Positions 1 through 6,062 of a stretch of DNA of 8,795 nt are shown here, piece after piece (position 1 is the stretch's first letter; every line of letters begins with the position of its first letter). The notes under the pieces were generated by a model that was not told the DNA's origin, made no database searches, and saw only the letters and a list, made by a program, of their open reading frames with translations. This DNA is from Pseudomonadota bacterium (GTDB taxonomy: Bacteria > Pseudomonadota > Gammaproteobacteria > Xanthomonadales > Xanthomonadaceae): positions 1-8,795 of the forward strand of contig JAEWAG010000080.1 in the NCBI GenBank assembly GCA_023391775.1, given 5' to 3'. A program made the translations under genes and the position numbers.

Positions 1-156
1 ACCTACGCGGCGTTCGCCCTCGGCCTGGCCCTGGCGGACATGGTCAAGGCGCGTATGCACCGCTCACGTACGCCTCGCCCGCAGCGCCGCGGCGAACTCC
101 AGCAGCCAGGGGAGCACGCACAGCACCAGGGCCGGCAGCAGGGCAGCCAGCCATAG
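1..156 (+). CDS. C-terminal end of an unidentified rightward gene (partial)
   Basis: Frame 1 is open from the window edge to a TAG at 154-156, giving 51 residues. The first 20 codons carry G or C at the third position almost without exception, which strongly suggests true coding in this frame. The visible start is a hydrophobic, Ala/Leu-rich amphipathic stretch (TYAAFALGLALADMVKARM), followed by a basic and then Gln-rich tail. The last ~93 bp lie antisense to the 3' end of the leftward membrane-protein gene (64-570), so the low-complexity tail may simply be read through that gene. The Ala-rich helix is vaguely like the C-terminal helix of GMC-type oxidoreductases, but this is too little to assign a family. 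Function unknown. Confidence 0.42.
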   Translation, partial: TYAAFALGLALADMVKARMHRSRTPRPQRRGELQQPGEHAQHQGRQQGSQP

Positions 157-570
157 CACGGGCGGAGCCGGCTCCCAGGCGATCGCCCAGCCGGCCGCAC
201 GGGCCTGTCCGCCCTGCCCGAGGATGATCGTAGCCAGCGCGATCCACGGCGCCATGTCCAGCACGCTGTGCACGTGCTGCTCCAGCGGCGGGATGCTGCG
301 GACCTCGAAGGCGGTCAGGGTATCGAGCCAGCCGCACACCGCATGTATCGCCGCCAGCACCGCCAGGAGCAGCAGCAGGCCCAGTCCCGGTGCGAACGCC
401 AGCCATGCCAGCACGCCGGTGCCGAGCAGGCCGATCTGCGCCGCATGCCACGCCGATTCGCGCAGGCCCGAGGTATGCGGCAGGTCGGTACGCCAGTGCT
501 GCATGAAATCCACGCTCCCGGCGGCAAGCCAGGCCAGGTAGCCGGTGTAGGCCAAGCCGCCGGCGCTCAT
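64..570 (-). CDS. His-rich integral membrane protein, coupled to the Rieske flavoprotein
   Basis: A protein of 168 residues with about five hydrophobic segments, near residues 4-20, 43-60, 61-80, 104-118 and 136-163. Start chosen at ATG 570-568: it overlaps the TGA of the upstream flavoprotein gene (ATGA) and has a strong GGAGGAG eight bases upstream, inside that gene. The C-terminus is basic (RARRT), consistent with a cytosolic end. Polar residues usually avoided in membranes cluster near the helices: D21, H25, H32, H42, H76, D83, E97, H99, H101 and D105, with a striking PPLEQHVHSVLD stretch at 94-105. They could bind a metal or haem, but this is inference and I do not recognise the family. 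Tight coupling suggests it anchors, or exchanges electrons with, the flavoprotein. Longer upstream starts would lie inside the flavoprotein gene and have no comparable site. Confidence 0.85.
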   Translation of the reverse strand: MSAGGLAYTGYLAWLAAGSVDFMQHWRTDLPHTSGLRESAWHAAQIGLLGTGVLAWLAFAPGLGLLLLLAVLAAIHAVCGWLDTLTAFEVRSIPPLEQHVHSVLDMAPWIALATIILGQGGQARAAGWAIAWEPAPPVLWLAALLPALVLCVLPWLLEFAAALRARRT

Positions 571-2096
571 CGGTCGGACTCCTCCAGCCGGCATGGCGGC
601 AGCGGCACATTGGCCGGACCGTTGAGCACCGCGCCGGTGCGGGCGTCGAAGCGCGAGCCGTGGCACGGGCAATCCCAGGATTTCTCCTCGCCGCTCCAGC
701 GCACCACGCAGCCCATGTGCGTGCAGCGCGCGTCGTGTGCGTGCAGCGAGCCGTCACCGGCGCGGTACACCGCGATCCGGCGCAGGCCCCGGCGCAGCAC
801 GGCGCCGGTCCCGGCTGCGATCTGCTCCACGCCGGACAGCTGCGCCGGCCGCACCCAGTCGCGGTACTGCAGCACCGCGTTGACGTTCTCGCGCAGCCAT
901 TCACCGCCAGCGCGAACCGGCTGGCGCGCCGGGTCGTAGAGATCGCTCCAGGGGTTGTCGCGGCCTTGGACCAGGTCGCAGACCAGCAGCCCGCCGAGGG
1001 TGCCGTGGGTCATCCCGTTCCCGGAATCGCCGGTGATCAGCCACACGTTGCGGTGATGCGGATCGGCGCCGATGAAGGCCAGGCCGTCGACCGGTTCCAG
1101 CACCTGGCCCGACCAGGCCGCGTGGAAGCCTTCCACCAGCGGGAAGCGTTCGCGGGTCCAGGCCTGCAAGCGCACGTAGGCTTCCGGATCGTCGTCCTGC
1201 CCGGTCTTGTGGTCCTCGCCGCCGACCAGGATCTCCATCCACTGCGCGTCGTCGGTTTCGCGCAGGCGCACGTAGTGGTAGGGGTCGGCGTCGTCCCAGA
1301 TCAGCGCGTCGGGCACCGCGCCGGCGGGCACCCGCCCGGCGACCACGTAGGTTCGGTAGGGCGCCTGCTTGGGGAAGGTGGCGGTGGTGCCATGGAATGG
1401 CACGTTGCCTGCGGCGACAACGGCCCGCGCCTGCAGCACGGTGCCGTCGTCCAGATGCACCTGGGGCGTGTCGCCGCCGGTGATCCGGTGCACATGTGCC
1501 CGCAGGAAGCGCCCGCCGGCATCACGCACCTCGCGCGCCAGCGCCAGCAGGTAGCCGCCTGCATCCACGCGTGCCTGGCGCGCGAAGCGCAGCGCCGGGC
1601 CCAGCGCCGCGGGCAGCACCTGGCCGGCCTCGACCCACTCCACCTCCAGTCCCGACTCGCGTGCCGCCTGCATCTCCTTGCGCAGGCCGGCGTCGTCGCC
1701 GGTGTGCGAGAACAGGTAACCGGGCACCCGTCGGAACCCGCAATCCGGCGCCTCGGCCGACAGCGCCTCGATCCAGTCGATCGCCGCGGCATGGCTGGCT
1801 GCGGCAAGGCGGGCGCCATCGGCGCCGTGGTGACGCTGCAGCAGGGGGAAGCGGTCGTCCAGCGCGGACGCCAGGTGTGCGGTGGTGCGCAGGGTTTCAC
1901 CGGCACCGACGCCGCCGCGGTCCACGACCAGCACCTGCCTGCCCTCGCGCAGCAGGCACGCGGCGGTGGTCAGTCCGGCAATGCCGGCCCCGACCACGAT
2001 CACGTCATGCGCAGCGCCAGCCGGCTGTTCCTGGAACCACGACGCGGTGGCGTCGCCCACCGGCGCCCAGACGGGAATGGTGCGTGCAGAGGACAT
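567..2096 (-). CDS. FAD-dependent oxidoreductase (DAO family) with C-terminal Rieske [2Fe-2S] domain
   Basis: A protein of 509 residues. The N-terminal part is a DAO-type flavoprotein: VIVVGAGIAGL (dinucleotide-binding fold, residues 33-43), VVDRG at the end of beta-2, an RTTAHL loop near 70-75 and the FAD-contacting DSGNGMTHG at 357-365. Residues ~420-509 form a Rieske domain with CTHMGC (458-463) and CPCHGS (476-481). C458, H460, C476 and H479 are the cluster ligands, and C463 and C478 match the disulfide pair of high-potential bc1-type Rieske proteins. The layout matches the Rieske-domain FAD oxidoreductases typified by Bacillus YhfW, whose substrate is unknown. There is no signal peptide, so the protein is probably cytosolic. 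Start chosen at ATG 2096-2094 because AGGAG lies five bases upstream; an ATG at 2165 lacks this. The downstream membrane-protein gene overlaps its stop. The electron partner is not known. Confidence 0.95.
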   Translation of the reverse strand: MSSARTIPVWAPVGDATASWFQEQPAGAAHDVIVVGAGIAGLTTAACLLREGRQVLVVDRGGVGAGETLRTTAHLASALDDRFPLLQRHHGADGARLAAASHAAAIDWIEALSAEAPDCGFRRVPGYLFSHTGDDAGLRKEMQAARESGLEVEWVEAGQVLPAALGPALRFARQARVDAGGYLLALAREVRDAGGRFLRAHVHRITGGDTPQVHLDDGTVLQARAVVAAGNVPFHGTTATFPKQAPYRTYVVAGRVPAGAVPDALIWDDADPYHYVRLRETDDAQWMEILVGGEDHKTGQDDDPEAYVRLQAWTRERFPLVEGFHAAWSGQVLEPVDGLAFIGADPHHRNVWLITGDSGNGMTHGTLGGLLVCDLVQGRDNPWSDLYDPARQPVRAGGEWLRENVNAVLQYRDWVRPAQLSGVEQIAAGTGAVLRRGLRRIAVYRAGDGSLHAHDARCTHMGCVVRWSGEEKSWDCPCHGSRFDARTGAVLNGPANVPLPPCRLEESDR

Positions 2097-2139
2097 GCGG
2101 ACTCCTGTTGCAAGGCGGACTGCCTGCGGGCAGCCGCGA

Positions 2140-2161
2140 GGTCGGACATTGATGTCCGGCC
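2140..2161. promoter_or_regulatory. Palindrome upstream of the Rieske flavoprotein gene, candidate operator
   Basis: Two perfect 7-base arms, CGGACAT and ATGTCCG (2143-2149 and 2152-2158), flank a TG spacer. With one mismatch (2142/2159) the arms extend to 10 bases each. The element lies in the 106-bp gap between the response regulator stop and the flavoprotein start, about 45 bases upstream of that ATG. No T-run follows on either strand, so a terminator is unlikely. The symmetry suits a dimeric Fis-type helix-turn-helix protein such as the neighbouring regulator, but binding is inference. Confidence 0.4.
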
Positions 2162-2202
2162 ACATTCAGGCAGTACGCGTGAAACAGGCGTCGCGCAGCG
2201 GC

Positions 2203-3510
2203 TCAGCCCGCGGCCGCTCCGGCCTGGTTGCGGTCCTCGTCGCGCCGCGCCAGGTGGTTGTAGATGGTGCGCACGCTGATGCCCAGCGCGCGCGCCGCCG
2301 CACCCTTGTCGTTGTTGAAATGCGCCAGCGTCGCATCCACCGCGCGCTGCTCCAGTTCGGCCAGGCTGGTGCCGACGGTGAAGTGGATGCTCGCCGCCTC
2401 GCCCGCATGGAACACCGGCGTGCCGCCCGCAGGCTCGACGTGTAGCAGGCTGGAGCGCTGCAGCAGGTAGGCGCCGTGCACCGCCGCGCGCAGTTCGCGC
2501 ACGTTGCCCGGCCAGTCGTGCTGCAGCAGCGCCCGGTCGGCCCCGGGCGCCAGGCGCTTGTCCTGTCCGTAGTGCTCGTTGAGCTGCTGGATGAAGTGGT
2601 CGGCCAGGGTGACCACATCCTCGCCGCGCTCGCGCAGCGGCGGCACGCGCAGCAGCAGCGCGGATATGGCGTAGTACATGTCCTCGCGAAGCAGGCCCTT
2701 GCCCACCGCACGCACCGGGTCGGTCGAGGTGCAGAACAGCAGCCGCGGCGTCGCGGTGGCGGCGTCGGATCCATCGACCCAGGCCTGGCGCTGCATTTCC
2801 ACTTCCGCCAGCAGCCGCGCCTGCAGGTGCAGGGGCAGGCGCTCCAGTCCGTTGACCAGCAAGGTGCCGCCGGCGGCGCGGGCGAACGCCGCCTCATCAG
2901 TATCGAACAGTGCGCGTTCCATCGCGTCCGGCGCCATGACTTCGCAGTCGAGCATCACCAGTTGCCCGGTGCGGCCGCTGGCCCCGTGGAGCGCACGTGC
3001 GACCGCACGCCGGCCGCTGCCGGCCTCGCCGGCCAGCAAAACCGGCGCGTCGCTGGAAGCCATGCGCATGACGGTATCGGCGAGGCGGCGCATCGCTACC
3101 GAGCCGCCGGCCAGCTCATCGGCGGCGCGGGCACCACCCAAGCCCGGCCAGTGCCGGCGGGCGATCCGGCGCAACAGCGCCTGCAGCTGTTCGGGACGGA
3201 ACGGCTTGACCAGGTATTCGACCACCGGCGAGGCAATGGCCCGGACCGCGGTGTCAACGCTGGGCCGGCCGGTGGCCACCACGATGTGGCCATGCCGTGC
3301 CAGGTCCAGGCCGTCCAGCAGGTCCATGCCGTTGCCATCGGGCAAGGTGAGGTCCAGCAGGATCAGGTCGGTGCCATGGTCGCGGACGAAGGCACGCGCT
3401 TCGGCAAGGGTACCGGCGAGCTGCACTCCGCAGCCTTCATCGGCGGCCAGCTTGCCGGCTGCGCGCGCGAAACCGGTGTCGTCGTCGACGATGAGGACGG
3501 TGGGGGTCAT
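2203..3510 (-). CDS. NtrC-family response regulator with degenerate AAA+ domain
   Basis: A protein of 435 residues in the NtrC order: receiver (1-~115), AAA+ domain (~130-355) and Fis-type helix-turn-helix (~383-422, with ARALGISVRTIYNHL). The receiver is intact: acidic pocket D9-D11, phospho-acceptor D53 in LLDLTLPDG, T80 and K102 in VKPF. The ATPase is not: the Walker A Lys is Arg (GEAGSGRR, R167), Walker B Asp-Glu is Asn-Gly (GGTLLVNG, N220-G221), the sigma54-contacting GAFTGA loop is absent, and the second arginine of the DLYYRL motif is Ala (DMYYAI, A281). R275 and the WPGNVREL sensor II motif remain. It therefore probably regulates by DNA binding without ATP-driven sigma54 activation, as known for some GAFTGA-less NtrC relatives (Rhodobacter NtrC, TyrR). 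GAGG six bases upstream supports the start. No partner kinase is adjacent. Confidence 0.93.
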   Translation of the reverse strand: MTPTVLIVDDDTGFARAAGKLAADEGCGVQLAGTLAEARAFVRDHGTDLILLDLTLPDGNGMDLLDGLDLARHGHIVVATGRPSVDTAVRAIASPVVEYLVKPFRPEQLQALLRRIARRHWPGLGGARAADELAGGSVAMRRLADTVMRMASSDAPVLLAGEAGSGRRAVARALHGASGRTGQLVMLDCEVMAPDAMERALFDTDEAAFARAAGGTLLVNGLERLPLHLQARLLAEVEMQRQAWVDGSDAATATPRLLFCTSTDPVRAVGKGLLREDMYYAISALLLRVPPLRERGEDVVTLADHFIQQLNEHYGQDKRLAPGADRALLQHDWPGNVRELRAAVHGAYLLQRSSLLHVEPAGGTPVFHAGEAASIHFTVGTSLAELEQRAVDATLAHFNNDKGAAARALGISVRTIYNHLARRDEDRNQAGAAAG

Positions 3511-3612
3511 TGGCAGCCTCGAGGGTCAACCAGGACAGCATCCGCTGCGCCGAGTTAAGCAGGGGTCGTAAATCAGGCCGGGGTTGCACAAGCGTGACCC
3601 CGCGCACGCGAT

Positions 3613-3639
3613 CGCTCCGCCCGGCGTGCAGGCGGAGCG
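3613..3639 (-). terminator. Stem-loop downstream of the lipoprotein gene, weak terminator candidate
   Basis: CGCTCCGCC (3613-3621) and GGCGGAGCG (3631-3639) are perfectly complementary, giving a 9-bp GC-rich stem with a 9-base loop. It lies 16 bases past the stop of the leftward lipoprotein gene and before the response regulator gene. No T-tract follows on the minus strand, so it may instead protect or attenuate the transcript, or leave the lipoprotein and regulator partly co-transcribed. Confidence 0.38.
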
Positions 3640-3654
3640 GTGACGGCACAAGCC

Positions 3655-3984
3655 TTACTCGGTGGGCTGCACCGGCGGCGGCGTGGCCGGATCGGTGACA
3701 GGGTCAGTGGCTGGAGTCGTCGACGGATCAACGCAGTTCGGATCGTTGCTGGCGCAGGGCCGCTGCGTCGCGGCCGGATCGTCCGGCATGCCGCCAGTGG
3801 CCGGCGGCATCGACGGCTCGGTCGAGGCCGGATACGGATCGTTGGCCGCTTCGGGCGTGGTGGCGGTGCGCTCGCCGGGCGCGGATGTGGTGCCGCGATC
3901 GGCGGGATCCACCTCGGGATCGGCACGGCGGTCGCAGGCCGCAGCGGACAGCATCAGGGCGACACACAGCAGTGGGATACGCAT
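3655..3984 (-). CDS. Small Pro/Thr/Asp-rich lipoprotein
   Basis: A protein of 109 residues. Start at ATG 3984-3982 with GGAGG six bases upstream; the longer reading from 4083 lacks a ribosome site and would bury the signal peptide. Residues 1-16 (MRIPLLCVALMLSAAA) are a basic start plus a hydrophobic core ending at C17, a plausible lipobox cysteine although -3 is Ala rather than Leu. Asp at +2 (D18) is the classical inner-membrane retention signal of enterobacterial lipoproteins; whether the rule holds here is uncertain. The mature part is disordered-looking and rich in Pro, Thr, Asp and Ala, with a TTPATDPVTDPATPPP tail and two cysteines (C77, C84) that could form a disulfide. No known domain. 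It is divergent from the small-protein/hydrolase set starting at 4165. Probably envelope-attached, function unknown. Confidence 0.85.
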   Translation of the reverse strand: MRIPLLCVALMLSAAACDRRADPEVDPADRGTTSAPGERTATTPEAANDPYPASTEPSMPPATGGMPDDPAATQRPCASNDPNCVDPSTTPATDPVTDPATPPPVQPTE

Positions 3985-4164
3985 GGCAGGCCTCCGGTTG
4001 CCGCACATGCGGCCCGGCCATGACAGCCCGCAAGCGCGTCGGGCGCCGTGAACGCATCGCCCCGACCCGTGCAAAGCCGGCACCGGGCAGCGCGGCCCGG
4101 TTTACGTGGCATCCACGCGCCGGCGCGGACATTGGCCACCCGCCTCCGCGACGAAGCCAACCCC
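3985..4164. promoter_or_regulatory. Divergent intergenic region between the lipoprotein and the small-protein operon
   Basis: These 180 bases separate outward-facing genes and must hold both promoters unless the operon is read from further left. No convincing -35/-10 pair was found on either strand. A short inverted repeat, CGTGG-CAT-CCACG, sits at 4105-4117, about 50 bases before the small-protein start and 120 before the lipoprotein start. Nothing else is recognisable. Confidence 0.45.
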
Positions 4165-4338
4165 ATGCGCACCCCGCCTCCTCCCGAATCGCGACCGCTC
4201 GATCCCGCCCGCCTGCGGCGTTACCTGCCGGAACTGCTCCAGCAGTTCGTGCCCGACCTGGCGCAGAAGCAGGCCGCCCTGAATCGGCCGCCCTCGCCCC
4301 AACCGGCCGCCTCGTGGCCGCTGCCGGGGCGCCGCTGA
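4165..4338 (+). CDS. Small hypothetical protein, 57 residues
   Basis: ATG at 4165, TGA at 4336-4338. The protein has a Pro-rich start (MRTPPPPESRP), a likely amphipathic helix at about residues 12-41 (DPARLRRYLPELLQQFVPDL and on) and a Pro/Arg-rich end. Third codon positions are nearly all G or C, which argues for real coding. The stop overlaps the next gene's ATG by one base (TGATG), supporting one operon with the genes that follow. No good Shine-Dalgarno site precedes the ATG, so the start is uncertain; the same frame is open back to an ATG at 4048. There is no signal peptide, membrane segment or known family. The helix could mediate a protein contact; that is only a guess. Confidence 0.6.
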   Translation: MRTPPPPESRPLDPARLRRYLPELLQQFVPDLAQKQAALNRPPSPQPAASWPLPGRR

Positions 4339-4508
4339 TGGGCAACGATCCGCGACACGACCAGGACGCGGGGCAGCGCGGCGAGCAGCCCGGCAAGCGC
4401 GAGAGCGAGGAACGCAACGACCCGGAAGTGCAGCCGGGCGCGCGCGTCGGGCGCAAGGAGCCGCCGTACCAGGATCCGGAGCCGCGCGATGGACATCGCC
4501 AGGGATAG
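4338..4508 (+). CDS. Small hydrophilin-like protein, 56 residues
   Basis: Begins at ATG 4338-4340, overlapping the previous stop by one base, and ends at TAG 4506-4508, overlapping the hydrolase start by 20 bases. The protein is extremely hydrophilic: rich in Gly (8 of 56), Asp, Glu, Arg, Gln and Pro, with no Leu, Ile, Phe, Trp, Cys or Thr. This meets the general description of hydrophilins, small disordered proteins linked to desiccation or osmotic stress, though no family match is claimed. Codon third positions are strongly G/C, supporting translation. The ribosome site is weak (GGGGCG), so translation probably depends on coupling to the upstream gene. The frame is open far upstream, so a longer product cannot be ruled out. 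Confidence 0.6.
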   Translation: MGNDPRHDQDAGQRGEQPGKRESEERNDPEVQPGARVGRKEPPYQDPEPRDGHRQG

Positions 4509-5070
4509 GCGACGCAAGGCACCGGCCCTGCTAGTGCTGGACATGATCAATCTCTTCGACTTTCCCGGCGGCACGGCAATGGCCACCGCCACGCGCCGCA
4601 TTACCCCGGCGGTGGTGCGGCTGCGGCAGCGCTTCGACGATGCCGGTGCGCCGGTGATCTATGTCAACGACAACTTCGCCCAGTGGCGCGGCGAATTCCG
4701 CGACCTGGTATCCGCATGCGTCGAAGCCGGCGGCATTCCGGCCAATATCGCCACGCGCCTGGCCCCGCAGCCGGGCCACTACCACGTGCTCAAGCCCAAG
4801 CATTCCGGCTTCGCCTGCACCGCCCTGCCGGTGCTGCTCGGCAAGCTGGGCGTGCGGCGCATCGTGATTGCCGGCATCGCCGCCGACTCCTGCGTGCTGG
4901 CCACCGCCCAGGACGCCAACATGCGCGAGTACGAGGTGTGGGTACCGGGCGACTGCGTGGCCTCGCGACAGCCCGCGCGGCGGCGTGAGGCGCTGTCCCT
5001 GATGGCGCGATCGATCAACGTGCGCACCAGCGCCAGCGGCCGCGTCAGCGGCCTGTTCCCCGAAGAATGA
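4489..5070 (+). CDS. Isochorismatase-family cysteine hydrolase
   Basis: A protein of 193 residues, typical length for the family. The catalytic triad is visible: D18 in LLVLDMINLF, K102 in VLKPKHSGF and nucleophile C135 in GIAADSCVLATAQDA, with the usual cis-peptide position just ahead in GIAAD. The family includes isochorismatases, nicotinamidases, N-carbamoylsarcosine and ureidoacrylate amidohydrolases. The substrate cannot be told from these residues, and no siderophore or pyridine-nucleotide genes adjoin. No signal peptide, so cytosolic. Start at ATG 4489 is supported by GGAG seven bases upstream and lies inside the previous small gene, indicating translational coupling. The first ten residues (MDIARDRRRK) are a short basic extension before the core strand. 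It is the last gene of its operon and faces a terminator at 5083-5113. Confidence 0.93.
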   Translation: MDIARDRRRKAPALLVLDMINLFDFPGGTAMATATRRITPAVVRLRQRFDDAGAPVIYVNDNFAQWRGEFRDLVSACVEAGGIPANIATRLAPQPGHYHVLKPKHSGFACTALPVLLGKLGVRRIVIAGIAADSCVLATAQDANMREYEVWVPGDCVASRQPARRREALSLMARSINVRTSASGRVSGLFPEE

Positions 5071-5082
5071 AACATCGGTAGC

Positions 5083-5113
5083 AAAGGGGGGGTCGCCGCA
5101 GCGGCCGCCCCTT
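5083..5113. terminator. Hairpin between convergent genes, likely bidirectional terminator
   Basis: AAGGGG (5084-5089) pairs with CCCCTT (5108-5113), and an inner GCCGC/GCGGC stem (5095-5099, 5101-5105) can pair with small bulges between. It fills the 49-bp gap between the hydrolase stop (5070) and the manganese catalase stop (5120). On the minus strand the stem is followed by a short T-run (CCCTTTGC), so it best suits termination of the catalase transcript. The rightward T-run is only two bases. Confidence 0.6.
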
Positions 5114-5119
5114 CGCGTA

Positions 5120-6016
5120 TCACTTCTCGACGGGCGTGGTGGTGCCCGAGCCCGGGCCCGCGCCCAGGTCCGCGCCGGTGACCGGGTCCACGTCGGGACG
5201 CGATGCGGTACGTGCCTTCATCGCCTCAAGCGCGCCGGCCTCGGTGCTGGAGAGGTCGACCAGCGCCTCGCCGTCGCCGCCGTCCACCGCGGCCTGGCGC
5301 TCGCGGTCGGATACGACCTCCCATTGGGGGCCGCTGTTCCACGGACCCTGCGCATCGCCCGGCCCTTGCGACATGTCGAAGTAGGTGTCGGCAAAGCGCG
5401 GGTCGCTGGGAAGCTTGCCCGGGGGGAAGTTGGGCTCGATCGAGTACAGCGCCTTCTCGAAGGACTTCTGGTGCGCCACCTCGCGGGTCATCAGGAAGGT
5501 GAGGGCGTCCTTGATGCCCGGGTCGTCGGTGACGTTGATCAGCCGTTCGTAGACGATCTTGGCGCGCGACTCGGCGGCGATGTTCGAACGCAGGTCAGCG
5601 GTCGGCTCGCCGATGGAGTCCACGTAGGCAGCCGTCCACGGCACACCGCTGGAATTGACCAGCGCCGGGCCACCGCCGTAGAGGATCTGCTGGGTGTGGC
5701 TGGTGCTGTTCTGGGTGAGGTTGCGCATCTCCATCACCTCGTCCATGCCTTCGGAGAGCACCGCCTTAGGGCCGCGATTGAGCAGCGCGACGATCGAGCC
5801 GATGATTTCCAGGTGGCTCAGCTCCTCGGTGGCGATGTCGTACAGCATGTCCTTGCGCCCCGGGTCGTTGTCGCCCAGCGCCTGGGTGAAATAGCGCATC
5901 GCCGCGGCCAGTTCGCCCTGCGGCCCGCCAAACTGCTCAAGCATCAGCGTGGCCAGGTCCGGGTCCGGGCGGGCGACGCGCACGGTGTACATCAGCCGCT
6001 TGTTGTGGATGAACAT
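5120..6016 (-). CDS. Manganese (non-haem) catalase
   Basis: A protein of 298 residues that should disproportionate hydrogen peroxide at a dimanganese centre in a ferritin-like four-helix bundle. Ligand candidates fall at family spacings: E35 (QGELAAAMRY), E65 and H68 (TEELSHLE), E149 (NIAAESRAK) and H182 (REVAHQKSF), closely matching E35, E66, H69, E148 and H181 of Lactobacillus plantarum Mn catalase. The conserved GPWNSGPQW element follows near 225, and the C-terminus (from ~240) is a low-complexity Gly/Asp/Thr tail. There is no signal peptide. Start at ATG 6016-6014 has AAGGAG eight bases upstream. It lies 46 bp downstream of the DUF892 gene in the same direction, a pairing also seen in the Salmonella yciGFE-katN operon, so stress-responsive co-expression is likely. 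KatN is the nearest named homologue type. Confidence 0.96.
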   Translation of the reverse strand: MFIHNKRLMYTVRVARPDPDLATLMLEQFGGPQGELAAAMRYFTQALGDNDPGRKDMLYDIATEELSHLEIIGSIVALLNRGPKAVLSEGMDEVMEMRNLTQNSTSHTQQILYGGGPALVNSSGVPWTAAYVDSIGEPTADLRSNIAAESRAKIVYERLINVTDDPGIKDALTFLMTREVAHQKSFEKALYSIEPNFPPGKLPSDPRFADTYFDMSQGPGDAQGPWNSGPQWEVVSDRERQAAVDGGDGEALVDLSSTEAGALEAMKARTASRPDVDPVTGADLGAGPGSGTTTPVEK

Positions 6017-6062
6017 TGGATTTGCTCCTTGGTGGGATGCCTGTCGGCGGGGACGCGCTGGC

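Noticed and set aside
2097..2202. Rho-independent terminator between the regulator and the flavoprotein
   Set aside because: The hairpins present, including the palindrome and a small CTGCC/GGCAG stem, are not followed by a T-run on the minus strand.
660..2279. Long open frame of 539 codons on the plus strand
   Set aside because: It is antisense to the flavoprotein gene, whose Rieske and FAD motifs are unmistakable; the plus-strand translation has no motif and is a GC-rich shadow.
2476..3558. Plus-strand open frame of 360 codons
   Set aside because: Antisense shadow of the response regulator gene, with no recognisable domain.
4070..4085. Sigma54-like site on the minus strand upstream of the lipoprotein gene (GG-N10-GC with TTGCA)
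   Set aside because: The -12 half matches well but the -24 half matches only three of six bases; one such site by chance is likely in this much GC-rich sequence.
4126..4134. CGGACATTG, matching one arm of the palindrome at 2143
   Set aside because: The 7-base core CGGACAT also occurs within coding sequence (for example at 34 and 6863), so single half-sites are not informative.
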